From Archegozetes longisetosus (lineage: Eukaryota; Arthropoda; Arachnida; Sarcoptiformes; Trhypochthoniidae), in contig JAEMBT020000009.1 in assembly GCA_018873245.2 (NCBI GenBank), positions 8,573,288 through 8,637,287 of the forward strand: a DNA stretch of 64,000 nt, read 5' to 3'. Shown here piece by piece: positions 22,571-34,128 of the stretch (position 1 is the first letter of the stretch; each line of letters starts with the position of its first letter). Below the pieces are notes generated by a model. The model was not told the DNA's origin, did not search any database, and worked only from the letters and a program-made list of their open reading frames with translations. A program made the translations under genes and the position numbers.

Positions 22571-23232
22571 CAAGAGGAGGGTCGCGAAACTTCAGAAGCC
22601 GATTCTGAAAATAATATCACATGAATGTGATGTCAAAACATCTTCAAAATTAATAATAACGTTTACAGAACTCCAGAAACCTCGGAGTAATACTCATCCA
22701 AAGTTCATCATTTCAATAAATGAATTATAAGCCTTTGTACAGTATTTTTGTTAATTCATGTCCTATGCTTGAGGACTTTTAACTCTAAAACTAAATTATA
22801 GATTTCCGTGAACAAAGTATCATTATAAAAAGAAATCTTCAAATTTTCATAAAATTATATTATGTAATCTTTGAGTTATCAGGTCGGCTCCAAAGTAATT
22901 GCACATTCGCATCTTGTCAACGAATAAAGTAATAAATATGTTTACTACTAATTATTATGCACTTGTTAATATGCTACTTCACGATGCAGATTTTCACAAA
23001 AATCTATAATTTAGTTTTAGAGTTAAAAGTCCTCAAGCATAGGACACGAATTAACAAAAATACTGTATGAAGGCTTATAATTCATCAATTGAAATTATGA
23101 ACTTTGGATGAGTACCACTCCGAGGTTTCTGGAGTTCTGTAAACTTTATTATTAATTTTGAAGATGTTTTGACATCACATTCATGTGATAATATTTTCAG
23201 AATCGGCTTCTGAAGTTTAGCGACTCTCTTTG
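22571..23232. repeat. Palindromic MITE (662 bp) with ~240-base arms
   Basis: Arms 22571-22815 and 22993-23232 are inverted copies, about 90% alike. Shared blocks include AAACTTCAGAAGCCGATTCTG, CACATGAATGTGATGTCAAA, CTCCAGAAACCTCGGAGT and CTATGCTTGAGGACTTTTAA. The ~180-base loop holds a mariner-like end (separate entry). No coding capacity. Confidence 0.85.
22879..22925 (+). mobile_element. Solo mariner-like terminal sequence inside the MITE loop
   Basis: TCAGGTCGGCTCCAAAGTAA followed by TTGCACATTCGC resembles mariner-type termini of the form TTAGGTTGGTGCAAAAGTAATTG. Only one end is visible and no transposase is nearby. It could be the scar of an insertion into the MITE loop or chance similarity. 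Confidence 0.35.
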
Positions 23233-23848
23233 TTAGTTTATCTATCTTTATTTATCTTAATCTATATTTAATTTTACTAAATATAACCATCCAAAGATAA
23301 TATAATAGCACACAATTTATGAATGTTATCATATCGATAAATTTAGTATTAATCACTAATCTACGGATATTTAAGATCAAAAGAGCATGATTATGGTCTC
23401 TTTCAGAAGATAAATTTATCCCAGAAAAATATTAATAATTTCTGAGCTAAAACTAAGAATCGAGGATTTATTATGGAAATAAGCCTAACCTATTACAATT
23501 AGTCAAAATTGAGCAATTCAGTTTAAAAATATTCGTATTTGCAAAAGTTTAATATTTTAAGATTACTTAAAAATTTACTACATACACTATATTTAAGATA
23601 AATTAATTTTAACTATTGTTAAATATCGCTCACCTCAAACTTTGGATCTTCGATCAAATCATTTATGTTGATTAACCATCTATTTTTGGTTTTATAGACA
23701 TCGGAGACTGATTTTCGATTACTTGGATCTTTTAGCATTTGAATTATTTCATTTAGATAGAAATGTAGACTTGAAGCCTGTCAATATTTGGGGATGATTA
23801 AAATCAATACCCACTTACTCATTATAACCCATATTGAATATACATGGG

Positions 23849-25648
23849 CAATGTTCAACATAGGCTCAGGCTCGAAGTTTTTCAAGGATCAGGCTCAGTT
23901 TGCCGAGTCTGTGAGCCTGAAAAAGTTTGCAGATTGTAACGTTTGTAAATAGAAGAAAGAAAACTTTCAACCATTTTTATAGAAATGCATGTGAATGCTT
24001 GAATTTTTAAACCAGATCAAGATCTATTTTATGTTTGCATTACATCTACAATAGTAAATTTAATAAGAAACACACCTTTCAGACAATAAAAATCTAATCA
24101 AGAAGTTTGTTTGGATAAAGTTAAAGTAATTATAAATATATAAATAAGAGCTAAATCTCGGATGTATATATATTTACAAATTTGTGAATCACAGTCAACA
24201 AGCATTTTGATCACAGAAGAAAGTGAAAGTGAAAATGAGTCAACAATCAACAAAAATTGGAATAGTAGAGATTATCTTATTATTGATAAAAAAGTAAACG
24301 TAAAAATTTAATCAAAATTATGAGAAAGCAAATTTTGCTCTAATTCTTAAAAGAGATGCTTTTAATCAATACTTTAAGTTCTACAAACCGGAAAATCCAT
24401 ATATATACTTCAAAACTGATGTTTTACGAGATAGAAAAAATTTTCGGGAATATGTCAAAGTGTATGTCATCTTCACTTTAGTTGAAGAATATGGTTTTAA
24501 AAAATTGATCGAATGATTGTTCAATAGATTTGATATACTTCAGGTGATATTATGAGATATCATCAAAATTCTTAATGGCTAAGAGTGAATTTATTGAATA
24601 ATTCTGCAGTAAAGATTCTAAGATTGCGATCACAACTGATATTTGGACATCACTGATCAATGAATCCTACATTGCAGTTACTGCTCAATCCTTTAGAGGA
24701 AGAAAATTATGTTATGTTTTGCTAGATTTCGTACTTATGCCACACCCTCGTTATCGCGAGCAAATAAAATATATTACGAGCATAGGCTCGAAAACGTCGA
24801 GCCTGAACCTGAGCCTACTTCGAAATGACGAGCCTGAGTCTAAGCTTAAATTTTGGGTTTCGAGCCTTAGCCTGAGCCTAAAGACTAAATTGAAACATTA
24901 ATATAATTATCATAGAATATAAAAAATCTGAAATTGCATCTATTATTAATGCTTAAAAGTCAAAACAACAACGTAATGCATAAGGAGTTAAAACCAAAAT
25001 GAATAATTGAAAATACATTTTAATCTAAGTAATTATTGAAAGAGTTTAAACGCATGACGCTTCGAATTGTGTTATCCGCCAATCGATTTCTACTCTTAGT
25101 TACTATTATTCCTGCTATTGATCACATCTGTTCACTTGGAATACTCGCAGCAGTTATGCATAGAATATCAAAAGCGAATTTCGAAAGATAAGGATATGAA
25201 GATTGGTATCTTTTCCACCAATCAATCAGTTCTGTTTCAAGCCTTCTGGATTTCGAAAAAATTTATCAATTCTTAGTGTTAACTTTAGGTTTCTTATATA
25301 TAGTATCGGTTAGACTGGCAGATCCGGACGACGACCTTCTACTAGTCACATCCACGTGTAACTAGTGCCCCAAGTGGACAAATATTCCATAAAGCTGGCG
25401 ATGTAAACACTGAGAAACGAAATAGGGTCTCAAAGCATTAATGTGCGCTAAATCTATATTAAAATGCTTCAAACCAAAATAAATGTTTAATTGCAACTTG
25501 AATATGTTCTTGAGTTAAGTTATTTCTTTTCAAATATTAAATATTCTCCTATACAAGGTCAGGCTCGAAGTGTTTAAGCTCAAATTTTAGATTCCTCAGG
25601 CTTAGACCAGCGACTGAGCCTGAAAAGTTCGGGCCTTGAGAAACACTA
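23849..25648 (+). mobile_element. hAT element (1.8 kb) with GAGCCTGA subterminal repeats
   Basis: The left end CAATGTTCAACATAGGCTC pairs with the right end, whose complement reads TAGTGTTTCTCAAGGCCC. Flanking 8-base strings TACATGGG (23841-23848) and TACTAGGG (25649-25656) match at six of eight positions, consistent with an old target duplication. Both ends (23862-23930 and 25558-25635) carry repeats of AGGCTCAGGCTCG type. A third cluster of the same repeats (24775-24885) breaks the transposase remnant, suggesting a nested end of a second copy or internal rearrangement. Confidence 0.75.
24608..24766 (+). pseudogene. hAT transposase core fragment
   Basis: An in-frame segment reads IAITTDIWTSLINESYIAVT and continues to RGRKLCYVLLDFVLMP. 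This is the hAT catalytic-domain entry motif, with the first conserved Asp in TTDIWTS followed by the aromatic N-x-x-Y segment and the L-L-D-F strand. Upstream, between about 24240 and 24600, the same frame shows further hAT-like words (EYGFKKLIE) interrupted by stops. Downstream it runs into GAGCCTGA repeats and ends. Clearly broken. Confidence 0.75.
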
Positions 25649-25723
25649 TACTAGGGTAATCTCCAAAAGCCAATAGTATCATAATAAAATAGAATGGAAT
25701 TCTTGTACATTACAACTGATATT

Positions 25724-27439
25724 CTATAATACTGATAATCTATAATCGGCCGTTATATTGGGTATGTGGATATTAATTTTTGTTACCACTTTGCTTTTCG
25801 AAAAACCCAATGGATCTTTCATTTGATTAACTAGTTCCTCAGATTCCCTTCACAATGAGAAGATAAACAAAAGTTAAATATTATATACTCAATTCGTGTA
25901 TCTCACATAAAAATGAACCCGCTTTAGCACTTCAAACATGTTATTCAATTGCATTTACGCAATTAATGAGACATTATTGGATATATTATGATATAATATC
26001 TAATTGAGTAATTTAATAAAAACTTGATAGTTGAATTTCACCGTATATTTATGAAAATAGTATAAAACTCCATAGAATAGTATAGAAAAAATTACTCAAA
26101 ATAATTTCATTTTTTCGATCGCTAATGTTCAATTACAATTAAATAGCATGATTTGTTTGAAGCTTCAGGATTCACCTTTTGAGAGAAGAAAAACTTAAAC
26201 CAATGACTATTATTTTACAAATATATTCTCACTTTGGATCAAGAGCCTTGCGAATACAAAATAAGTCCATCATAATGCGTCCCAAACTGTACGCGTCACA
26301 CTTTTCATCATATTCAGTAGAATTATAAACCTCTGGTGCCATATATTCTACCGTACCACGGCAGCGCGTATATTCTTTGCTTGGTGTACTTTGTTTTGAT
26401 GTATCATCGTCATCATCATCATCGTCATCGATATTATTGTGAAAAATGGCCGATCCCATGTCTCCGATTTTTATGAAAGTTCCTCCTCTGCCATTGGTTA
26501 TAAATATATTCGAGGGTTTCAGATCACGGTGAATAATCGGAGGTTTTAACGAATGTAAATAATGCACCCCGTCAAGTATTTCAGAAGTGAAGTGTGTCGA
26601 TATAAGTGCACCGATCACTGTGACCAGTTCACCTATCCTCTGTTCGAGTTCATCATTGATTTTACTTATTGCATCTTTGAGAGTCATTTGACACAGTTCC
26701 ATTTGAATAAACAATGTGTGCCCCGATATTGGACTTACATCAAAAACACTCTTGGAATCGGATGCTTGTTCAAGTACCGAAACTTGTGTCGTCTCCTGAA
26801 ATACATTGTCAATATACTCAGTCCACGATGATTTGTACATGACCAAATTCGGTTGACTCAGTTTTGCCCATATACGCACCTCTCTAAGGATTTTATTGCG
26901 TATTTCTTCTGGAATTTAGTTAATTAACTGATTAATGAGCTATGTTTAAATGCGTTAATGTTAATTTAAATTTATAATCACTATCATAATAACATTGCAA
27001 TAATCTATTATAATGTATGATATTATTCATTTCCCATACCGTATAACGGCACTTTTTTAACAGCATAATGCTCATGATCGAGCACGTTTATAACTTTATA
27101 AACACTTCCAAATGATCCATCCCCAATCATATGCAATTCACGAAAACTTTCTGAATAATTTCCCGTAATTAACGGAATTGATTCCTTTTGAGCGTCATCA
27201 CCGTCATCACCGTCATCATTAGAACCTTTTGTGAAATGTGCGTATTTATTAATTATTTCATGTGCCAAATCAATTGATTCACTTAAAGGCTCATTAACAC
27301 TAAGGTGTAAATGATACTCATTGCGCATAAAATTGCATATTTTAAGAAATACGTTATGACGATCATCAATAGACTTGCATTCTTTCATAATTTCATCCGC
27401 AATAATCCAAATTAATGATTTGAAAAAATTTTCATTCAT
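25724..27439 (-). CDS. eIF2alpha-kinase-like (PEK/HRI-type) protein kinase
   Basis: Three exons on the minus strand: 27439-27040, 26908-26233 and 25847-25724, all with GT-AG junctions and consistent phases (1, then 2), giving 399 residues. Residues 1-90 form a helical N-terminal region like that of HRI-class kinases, with an acidic tract (NDDGDDGDD). The kinase domain has the glycine loop GDGSFGSVYKV (106-116), AVKK lysine (128), then LREVRIWAKLSQPNLVMY, an insert, HRDLKPSN (Asp262), DMG in place of DFG (283), and GTVEYMAPE (318-326). An Asp run (DDDDDDDDD) sits between DMG and APE, in the activation segment. The ILREV..LAKL..PN words, the long insert after beta4-beta5 and GTVEYMAPE favour the eIF2alpha-kinase group, which phosphorylates eIF2alpha under stress. 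The C-terminal lobe appears short: exon 3 adds about 40 residues. Exon 3 is supported only by splice signals, phase and an ESEELVNQMKDPLGFSKSK start. Confidence 0.75.
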
Positions 27440-30392
27440 TTTTTATTTTAATATTAAATATGAATATATATAACTTAGTTTATTTTAATATATATTATAA
27501 CATATAATTTAATAATAATGTAATATATATATTAAAATAATATCATTCATATTAATTATACGAAAATGTTTATCATCTAATTTCTAGTCATAACCTTTAT
27601 AATAACTTTTACATAAATGATAACACTATTTTAAGGAATAATAACGAGGTTATATGAAGCATGGAGGACCAAGAGAATCATAAATTTAACTAAACTTGAG
27701 TTTGTTAAAAGATTTTTTAATACTATAATTTACAAAATTAAATTCGCAAAGAATTTATTACTAGAGACATTAAATATTTTAAAAATAAGTATGACATTAA
27801 TTACATATAATATGTAATTAATGCCTCATCCATAAAATACATATACAGGTTGTTTACCATCAACTTTACTAGTTTGAATTTAAGTAGTCTGATACAAAAT
27901 CTTATTAAAATTTTTTTAATTTAAAGAATAAAATTTATTTTTATAGTAAATCTAAAGAACTATCAATATATATAGCAGTCACGAAGTAATCAGAGAGGTA
28001 TAAAAGCGAGGCAACAATAAAATGTCAAATAATAAATAGCCTAACTTCTATCGTAGGTATTTAAAAGTTCTTTGAACAATTATTAAATTTGCCCGTATAT
28101 ACAAATTTTCTATTCGTAATCACAATAATACGATTTTATTGTTTTATTAATAGTTTTTGATTGAAAATTCAGTAATTACACTTATAAATGTTTAATTATT
28201 AATAAGTAATGATCGATAAATTTTGTGCTAAAGCTTATCAAAATTTCAATTTTGAAAATTAAATTTCAAAAATTAATGAATTTTCTGATAAAGCTTTAGA
28301 ATACATTCAATTTGGTATCATTTTCAAGTAGTTCTGGCTCTTGGTTCAAAGGTTGCGCTCAAAAGAAACTATCGGAATTTCAAGTTGAACGCGCTACAAT
28401 TATCAACTGACGAATTTTTAGGTCAAACAAAAATATATGTACTCACTTATTTTTAAATTATTAATAGTTTTGATTCCAATCGTCAAAACTCGAATTCAAT
28501 CGTCAGCTTTTTCTGTACACGTTTACATGGATCAGGCAGGCACTTTCGGGAACTTTGATTAGCGGCTTTGTGAAGATGATCTTGACAACCCAAAGTTTAT
28601 TCATAAAAAATTTCATCCCAATTTACTAGCGTCTAGGGGTATAAAATGTTCAAAAGCCACTTCACGGAGATTTGCAAACGACTGTACATTAGAGATATTA
28701 CATTTTAGTAATTTAATAATAGTTTTTAAGTCTATAGAAAGCATCATAGATGAATCATAGATCAGCAACTAATTAATAATTATTAGTACAATCAGAGGTT
28801 CTAGTTCAGAGCTTTGAATCTTCTCAGAGTTTATTAAATTAGAGATTGTTAATTAAGTTTATTGTTCAAAGTTGAATGTAGTTTGATTTAAACTGCAAAT
28901 CTTCGAAAATATGATAAGGTTCATCGAGTTCAGAATTTTAATGATAATAATAAATCTCCTAAAAGTGAGCGTATATTGCTAACTAGTCAGTATAATTTCA
29001 TTTTAGCGGTACAGATCCATTGGTTTTAACGAGTACTCATTATTTCATTCATTTGAATTTAATGAGACCCACTCAACTTAATCCTTAAGAGTGGACCTGG
29101 ATAATCAAGATTTTAAACAACTCGCCTCACCAATTACTATCGATTCAACTCGACTTAATTTTTATGGTCTATACTTGCTCAACCGCTATTGACCCAAGCT
29201 TATGCAAACTTTCATTTCTAACCTTTTTTAGCGGTAATTACTTCGGTCACAAACTGAATTTAATTATTAATAAAATTCTGTTATTTTATACTTTCTATAT
29301 TAAGACCTTCTTGCAACTGAATTTATTTTTTATCCGACTGAAATGATTCATCGCTAGCGATAACCCATTGCTGGATCTTCTTGAGTAGTTATCAATTCAA
29401 ATTTATACGATTTTACTAAACTTATTCTCAACCCAAACAAAAAGGTAATCATGTAGTATGCGATCCCCGTGAACACAATAGGCGATTATGAGTGTAATGT
29501 GCGATCCCAGTGTCAATATATGAGAAATTTACAAATTTGCAACAATTTAGAAGTTTATACACAATACTCCTTACATATAAGATTATAAATAATATAAAAT
29601 ATAAGTAATATAAAATAATATACAGGTTTCATTGTCCTTAATTATTGAGTAAAATTCGATTGCCTTGACCGGGACCTTTAGGACTATTAGAAACAAACAG
29701 ATGCAAAATCTCTGCTGGCATATCTTTTATAGAAGCTAAGACTGAGCTACAAGATTCTAAAAATATTTGACTCATTTTCACAAAAATTTCCACGGCAAAT
29801 TCGTAGTATATTGATTTGTAAAGTACGTTGATAGTGAATGACTTATACATGCATTTGTAAAGCTCGGACCGCAGTGATCGCATGCTACATAATTACCAGC
29901 AAAAATTGATTAAAATTAAATCTAATTTAAACTCAATTTTCACTCATTTAGATCAAATTTAAGACAAAAAAATTGTTTTGACCAATAGTTTTAATTGAAT
30001 TGTTGATGTCTTAATTATAAAAACATGTTATATAATACTAAATTTAAAATATAAAGGTTATCACAACTTTTAAGTCAATTATGAACTCTAGACTATTCAA
30101 TAAAATATACAAAAGTTTGAAACAAAAGTTTGAAACAAAATATAAATTGTTTGCAATAAAAGTAGAATTTGAGCAATTGCTTAAATAGTTTTAAATGAGT
30201 TTGATGGCAATCAGTCATAATTGGCGTAAACTTCAAAAGTCAAACTAAACTACAATTCAGTCAAAACATTATGAATGACAACAGTAATAGGAGAGTAAAA
30301 CGTAAATCCAGTTCAACGATATTTTCGCTTTACTTTAAGTCCAAAAATATGAACTGACAAAAACTTAAATCGTTGAGAAAACAGATCAAAAT
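27440..30392. other. Gene-poor intergenic region
   Basis: No gene with family support. An AT-rich hairpin lies at 27478-27542 (TTATTTTAATATATATT pairing with its near complement). A dispersed repeat occurs at 27980-28060 (separate entry). Around 29455-29515 the word TGCGATCCC is repeated. The minus-strand frame 29638-29883 (81 residues, ending GPGQGNRILLNN) is the most protein-like stretch but unrecognised. Confidence 0.4.
27980..28060 (+). repeat. Dispersed 81-base repeat, copy 1
   Basis: CACGAAGTAATCAGAGAGG, then TATAAAAGCGAGGCAACAAT and AAAATGTCAAATAATAAATAGC, match the complement of 35107-35189 with about 85% identity. It includes a TATAAAAG string in both copies. Origin unknown. Confidence 0.65.
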
Positions 30393-30820
30393 CTATTTAA
30401 TATGAACGGCCTGTTCTTTCGGATCAGTACTGATTGCGATTTCATTAAATCTCTTCTCATTAATGATTTGGTCTTCAATTGACTTATAATAAAACTTTCG
30501 TTTTTGTCGACATTCGAGACCGCATTTGTTTGATTTACATTTAGGGTTTGGGCACGAGTAAAAACATCCCAAACATTCGGTGTTCAAACAGTCACATAAG
30601 TCGAGACCACTTTCAATATGCACTCCCTTCTGGTCAAAGTAATGTTTGGTTTCAATATTTGATTTCTTGCTATCATTTCTTGATTTTGAGTTATTTGTTA
30701 ATTTTTGGTTTTTATTCTTTTTCGTTCTTCTCTTTTACTATTAATTGGATCGAAATTAGCCATAAATTTACTCTCAGTCCCATTACTTTTTATTTGTCTT
30801 AATTGTCGTTTTAGATCCAT
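30393..30820 (-). pseudogene. ARL14EP: ARL14EP-like (ARF7EP domain) gene, frame broken once
   Basis: Two frames on the minus strand combine into one recognisable protein. The first (30820-30698, 40 codons from ATG) reads MDLKRQLRQIKSNGTESKFM then [14 protein letters not shown]. The second (open from about 30775 to the stop at 30393) gives [20 protein letters not shown] followed by [20 protein letters not shown] and [19 protein letters not shown]. The order (RQLR..FDP..REE, then YD-x-K/N-G, then the C-x-C-x4-C-x2-C-x3-C zinc-binding-like cysteine cluster and the aromatic tail) is that of ARL14 effector protein C-terminal domains, small proteins linked to ARF-like GTPase effects and chromatin complexes. 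The two parts are out of frame, with the shift in an A-rich tract around 30700-30770. A short intron from the GTAAAAG near 30738 to the AG near 30680 is an alternative that would restore frame, though the segment is purine-rich. Either a pseudogene, a sequencing slip in poly-A, or a spliced gene. Confidence 0.65.
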
Positions 30821-33800
30821 TATTATTATAATTAGTTTAGTTTCACATTAATTTTGTTTTACTCAATCATTAGTTTAAATTTTAGCAAAACATTGGTTTT
30901 CATATGATTTTGTTTGACATCTATTGACAAAATATTTGACTAAAATATTGCGCGCGATATTCAAGTTTTCAAAAACCATTTAATTAAATAACAAGTTACA
31001 AATATGAACTAATTTTAACTTATTTAACATTTTTAATTTGCTGTAGAGGTTTGTAATTGGATCAATTTATTACTACCCAAATATGTTAGCTTGAATGTAT
31101 ATCAGTATAAAGTAAAAACTTTCAAATACAAATAAATCTACTATTCAACATCTATTACATCTTGCAAGAGTGTTTCTTTTAATTTTACTCAATAAGTTTT
31201 TGTTTACATAAATTATTAGAATTTTAAATAACTTTCACAACTTTTGTTTATAAAACTAAAGCTCATTTCTTTAAATAGGGTTTCAATTTTTTACGTTTAC
31301 CAACCAATTCTGCTTCAATGCCATTTTGACCGGTTACACTTTGAAGCTTCGAAAGATAGCTTCGAAAACCTATTCGAAGCTCTAATAATACAATAAAATC
31401 CATTTTGCTTTTATAAAAATATTGATTTCAAATCTCTATTAAGCAACCGACGGATTGATAATAAAAATGGTAATATAGGAATAATGATAGCAAAATCATT
31501 GAGAAATTATCTATAAGCCTCTGTCATACGTCAATAGGAGTACGATAGCTTAAAAATAACCAAAATTAATAAATGTTAATCTCTTAGTCTACTGGGATTT
31601 CTCTGGAATGTGATAAAAGCGAAAGTAGTTTATCTTAGGAATTAAACTTATTAACTACATTACGTTCAGTTTAAATCTATTTAATGTTTGAAAATGTTTC
31701 GTTCCGAAATCCAGTTTATTTTATATTTAAAAAATTGGAATTTCTCTGATATAAAGTTGGAAACAGCGTTCTCGAATTATATTTTACGAAACTTCAAAGT
31801 GATCCCATTTTGACCACATCAATTATAGTTTTTAAACTTTTATCTATTTTGCATTCAATCTTCAAACTACATTTCTTGTTATATAGGACTAAATACAAGG
31901 TTTCCATTAAAGAAAAAATTATGTAATTATGATAAAGATTGAAAATCATAAAAACTAATATTTTAAAGAAAGCTCGTTCAATAAATTTCATCACAAAATT
32001 TTTAAATAATAAAGGTAACCAGGGAGAGTGTTAGGGTTGTTGCCTTTCCATAGATTTTTCAAAACTGAAATGTGAATCTTCAGTAAAAAAATCTCACGAG
32101 AATCTATAGACAATATTTATTTGATACTTCGATCGATTGCTCATTGTTAAACATTAGCTAAAGGTTTGATAAAAAATTACATATTTTAATATGAGTTAGC
32201 GCTTGTCATCCCAGGCCTGGAATTTGATTTCAGACTTTTAGTCCCCTTCTGACCAAAGATCATGTCTATGGAACTGCTTTAAAAGTTTGATAAATTTAAT
32301 ATAAAAGTTCTGATGTAAAATACGCCATCCTAATATCTTTGTAATGTGAGAACATCAATCTGTCTTATTTCAAACTACGCCCAACTAATCTTAGCTATCG
32401 AAGCAGCTATAACAATATAACAGATAAATCACCATAAGTTAATGGTAGCTACAAGTTTGAGTTTATTGTACTCTTTATATTAGTCCCTGATCGAATGCAT
32501 GAATAGTCTCTTTTTGATTGTTTTGTCAATAAGGATATCATAAAAACCAAACTCTTGAAACTTAAATCTCAAATATTTTTATCATATATTTGGATAAGAG
32601 ATAGCTCTTAGAATGACATACATTATTATATGAATTTATATGAAGAATTTATTAGAGTTTATTTCAAATAAGAAACACAAATGTTTATGATTTAGATGTT
32701 TATTCATAATATCAATATATCTCATGATCTCATGCATGAATACTTTAGAAATCGTCCTATTTAACAATTTATCAATTCAGCAATAATCTATAAATACATA
32801 TCTCAGCGAACTTTAAATACCGCATGGCTTTTCAAATTTCTATTTGGATCATTAAAAACAGATTAATTTGAATTATAACTTATAGGTCAATACCCTCTTC
32901 TAGTTATTATCGACTTGTATACTTAATCAAAATTCAATTTAAAGATTAAAAAATTTTCTTAAAATTCATATAAAAAGCTACTAATTAGAAGTTTGCGTTG
33001 CCCAAGAATGAATAAAGTTTTTATACTTTAATATATTTGTCGTAAGCCTTGATTGAAAAGAAATATGAGTCAAAACTATAAACTGATTTCGAAGTTTTCT
33101 TCAATCTGACTGAAATAATTTACACACAGTTCTTTTAAAGTTCTACTAATTTCTAAATAACTGTTTAGGCGTAACTCAAGACTGTTCATACGATAGTCTG
33201 CTAAACTTTGATCCGTCAAATATTTACTGAAACATCTTAATTCACAAGTTCATTACTGACAACTAAATTCCCTGGTTTACCATTAGATAAAGATAAATAA
33301 GTTTGAACCTCTAAGAGATAGAAGTACGGCGGGCTCTCGCCTATGCATTTCAACTCGCTCTCCCTGTACGAAGACTTGATGTTAGGTGAAATATTCAAAG
33401 GTTTTATATTTACACATGAATGGCAGTTATGATAACAAATAGTTTGATAAGTCCGATGCAAATATCTGAAAATGAAGCTCATAATCATTCCTAAAGTATT
33501 GTCCACAATTCTCAAGAGAGACAAATTTCCTTTTATTAAAAAAACCCGGTTCGTGAATGAACTAAAAAATATATTATCTCATCCGTCGGTCACTTTGAGC
33601 TCATTAAAGACCTACAACAGGCGTTGCCCTAACTCTGATATAACACAGTCTGAAAATTGATTAAAAGTTTTCTCACATTTATATAACAAATGTTCCATTT
33701 TTTATATCTACGAAAACTATGTCATGGACTAAGCTTTAGAGTTTATTTTTATAATCACTATTCCATATTAACTATTTTATTTGTTTGTTCAGTAGATTAT

Positions 33801-34128
33801 TTACAAGAAGTGGTTTCTGTATTCCCCAATCAATTCGTGTTATATTTATAATTGCATCAAAAACAGACACACTTCATTTAAAGTCAGTTAAACATAAACT
33901 GCAATTAAGAGAAAGAAAAAGTTTTTATCTTTTAAATTATGTGTTAAATTATCAATTTACGAGGCAGAAGTGCGTCAACTTCTTTTATTATAGTATTGTG
34001 TCACGTCTGCAAACGTTTTCACTTAAAATACAGTACTTGAATCGAGTGAAACGTAATTTACTGTTGAATCGTAACAGTCTTCATATCGAAGTAACGTTTA
34101 AGTGAAGAATAAGTCTAAGACTGATGCT
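30821..34128. other. Gene-poor intergenic region
   Basis: No gene with family support. A dispersed repeat at 32120-32280 resembles 40700-40836. A minus-strand frame 33237-33524, whose 3' part follows an acceptor-like TCATTTTCAG at about 33496, contains four Cys (YHNCHSCVN, LKCIGESPP) and could be an exon of a small cysteine-bearing protein, but I cannot confirm it. The frames at 33472-33660 and 33785-34105 look like chance. Confidence 0.35.
32120..32280 (+). repeat. Dispersed repeat, copy 1 (partner at 40700-40836)
   Basis: Shares in order TATTTGAT(A/T), ATTGTTAAACATTA, GATTTGATAA-like, GCG-TTGT, then TTTCAGACTTT-AG-CCCC and GATCAT with 40700-40836 in the same orientation. Diverged, with small length differences. 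Class unknown. Confidence 0.5.

Noticed and set aside
29638-29883. 81-codon minus-strand frame ending GPGQGNRILLNN
   Set aside because: It looks somewhat protein-like but has no recognisable family or convincing exon boundaries; too weak to list as a gene.
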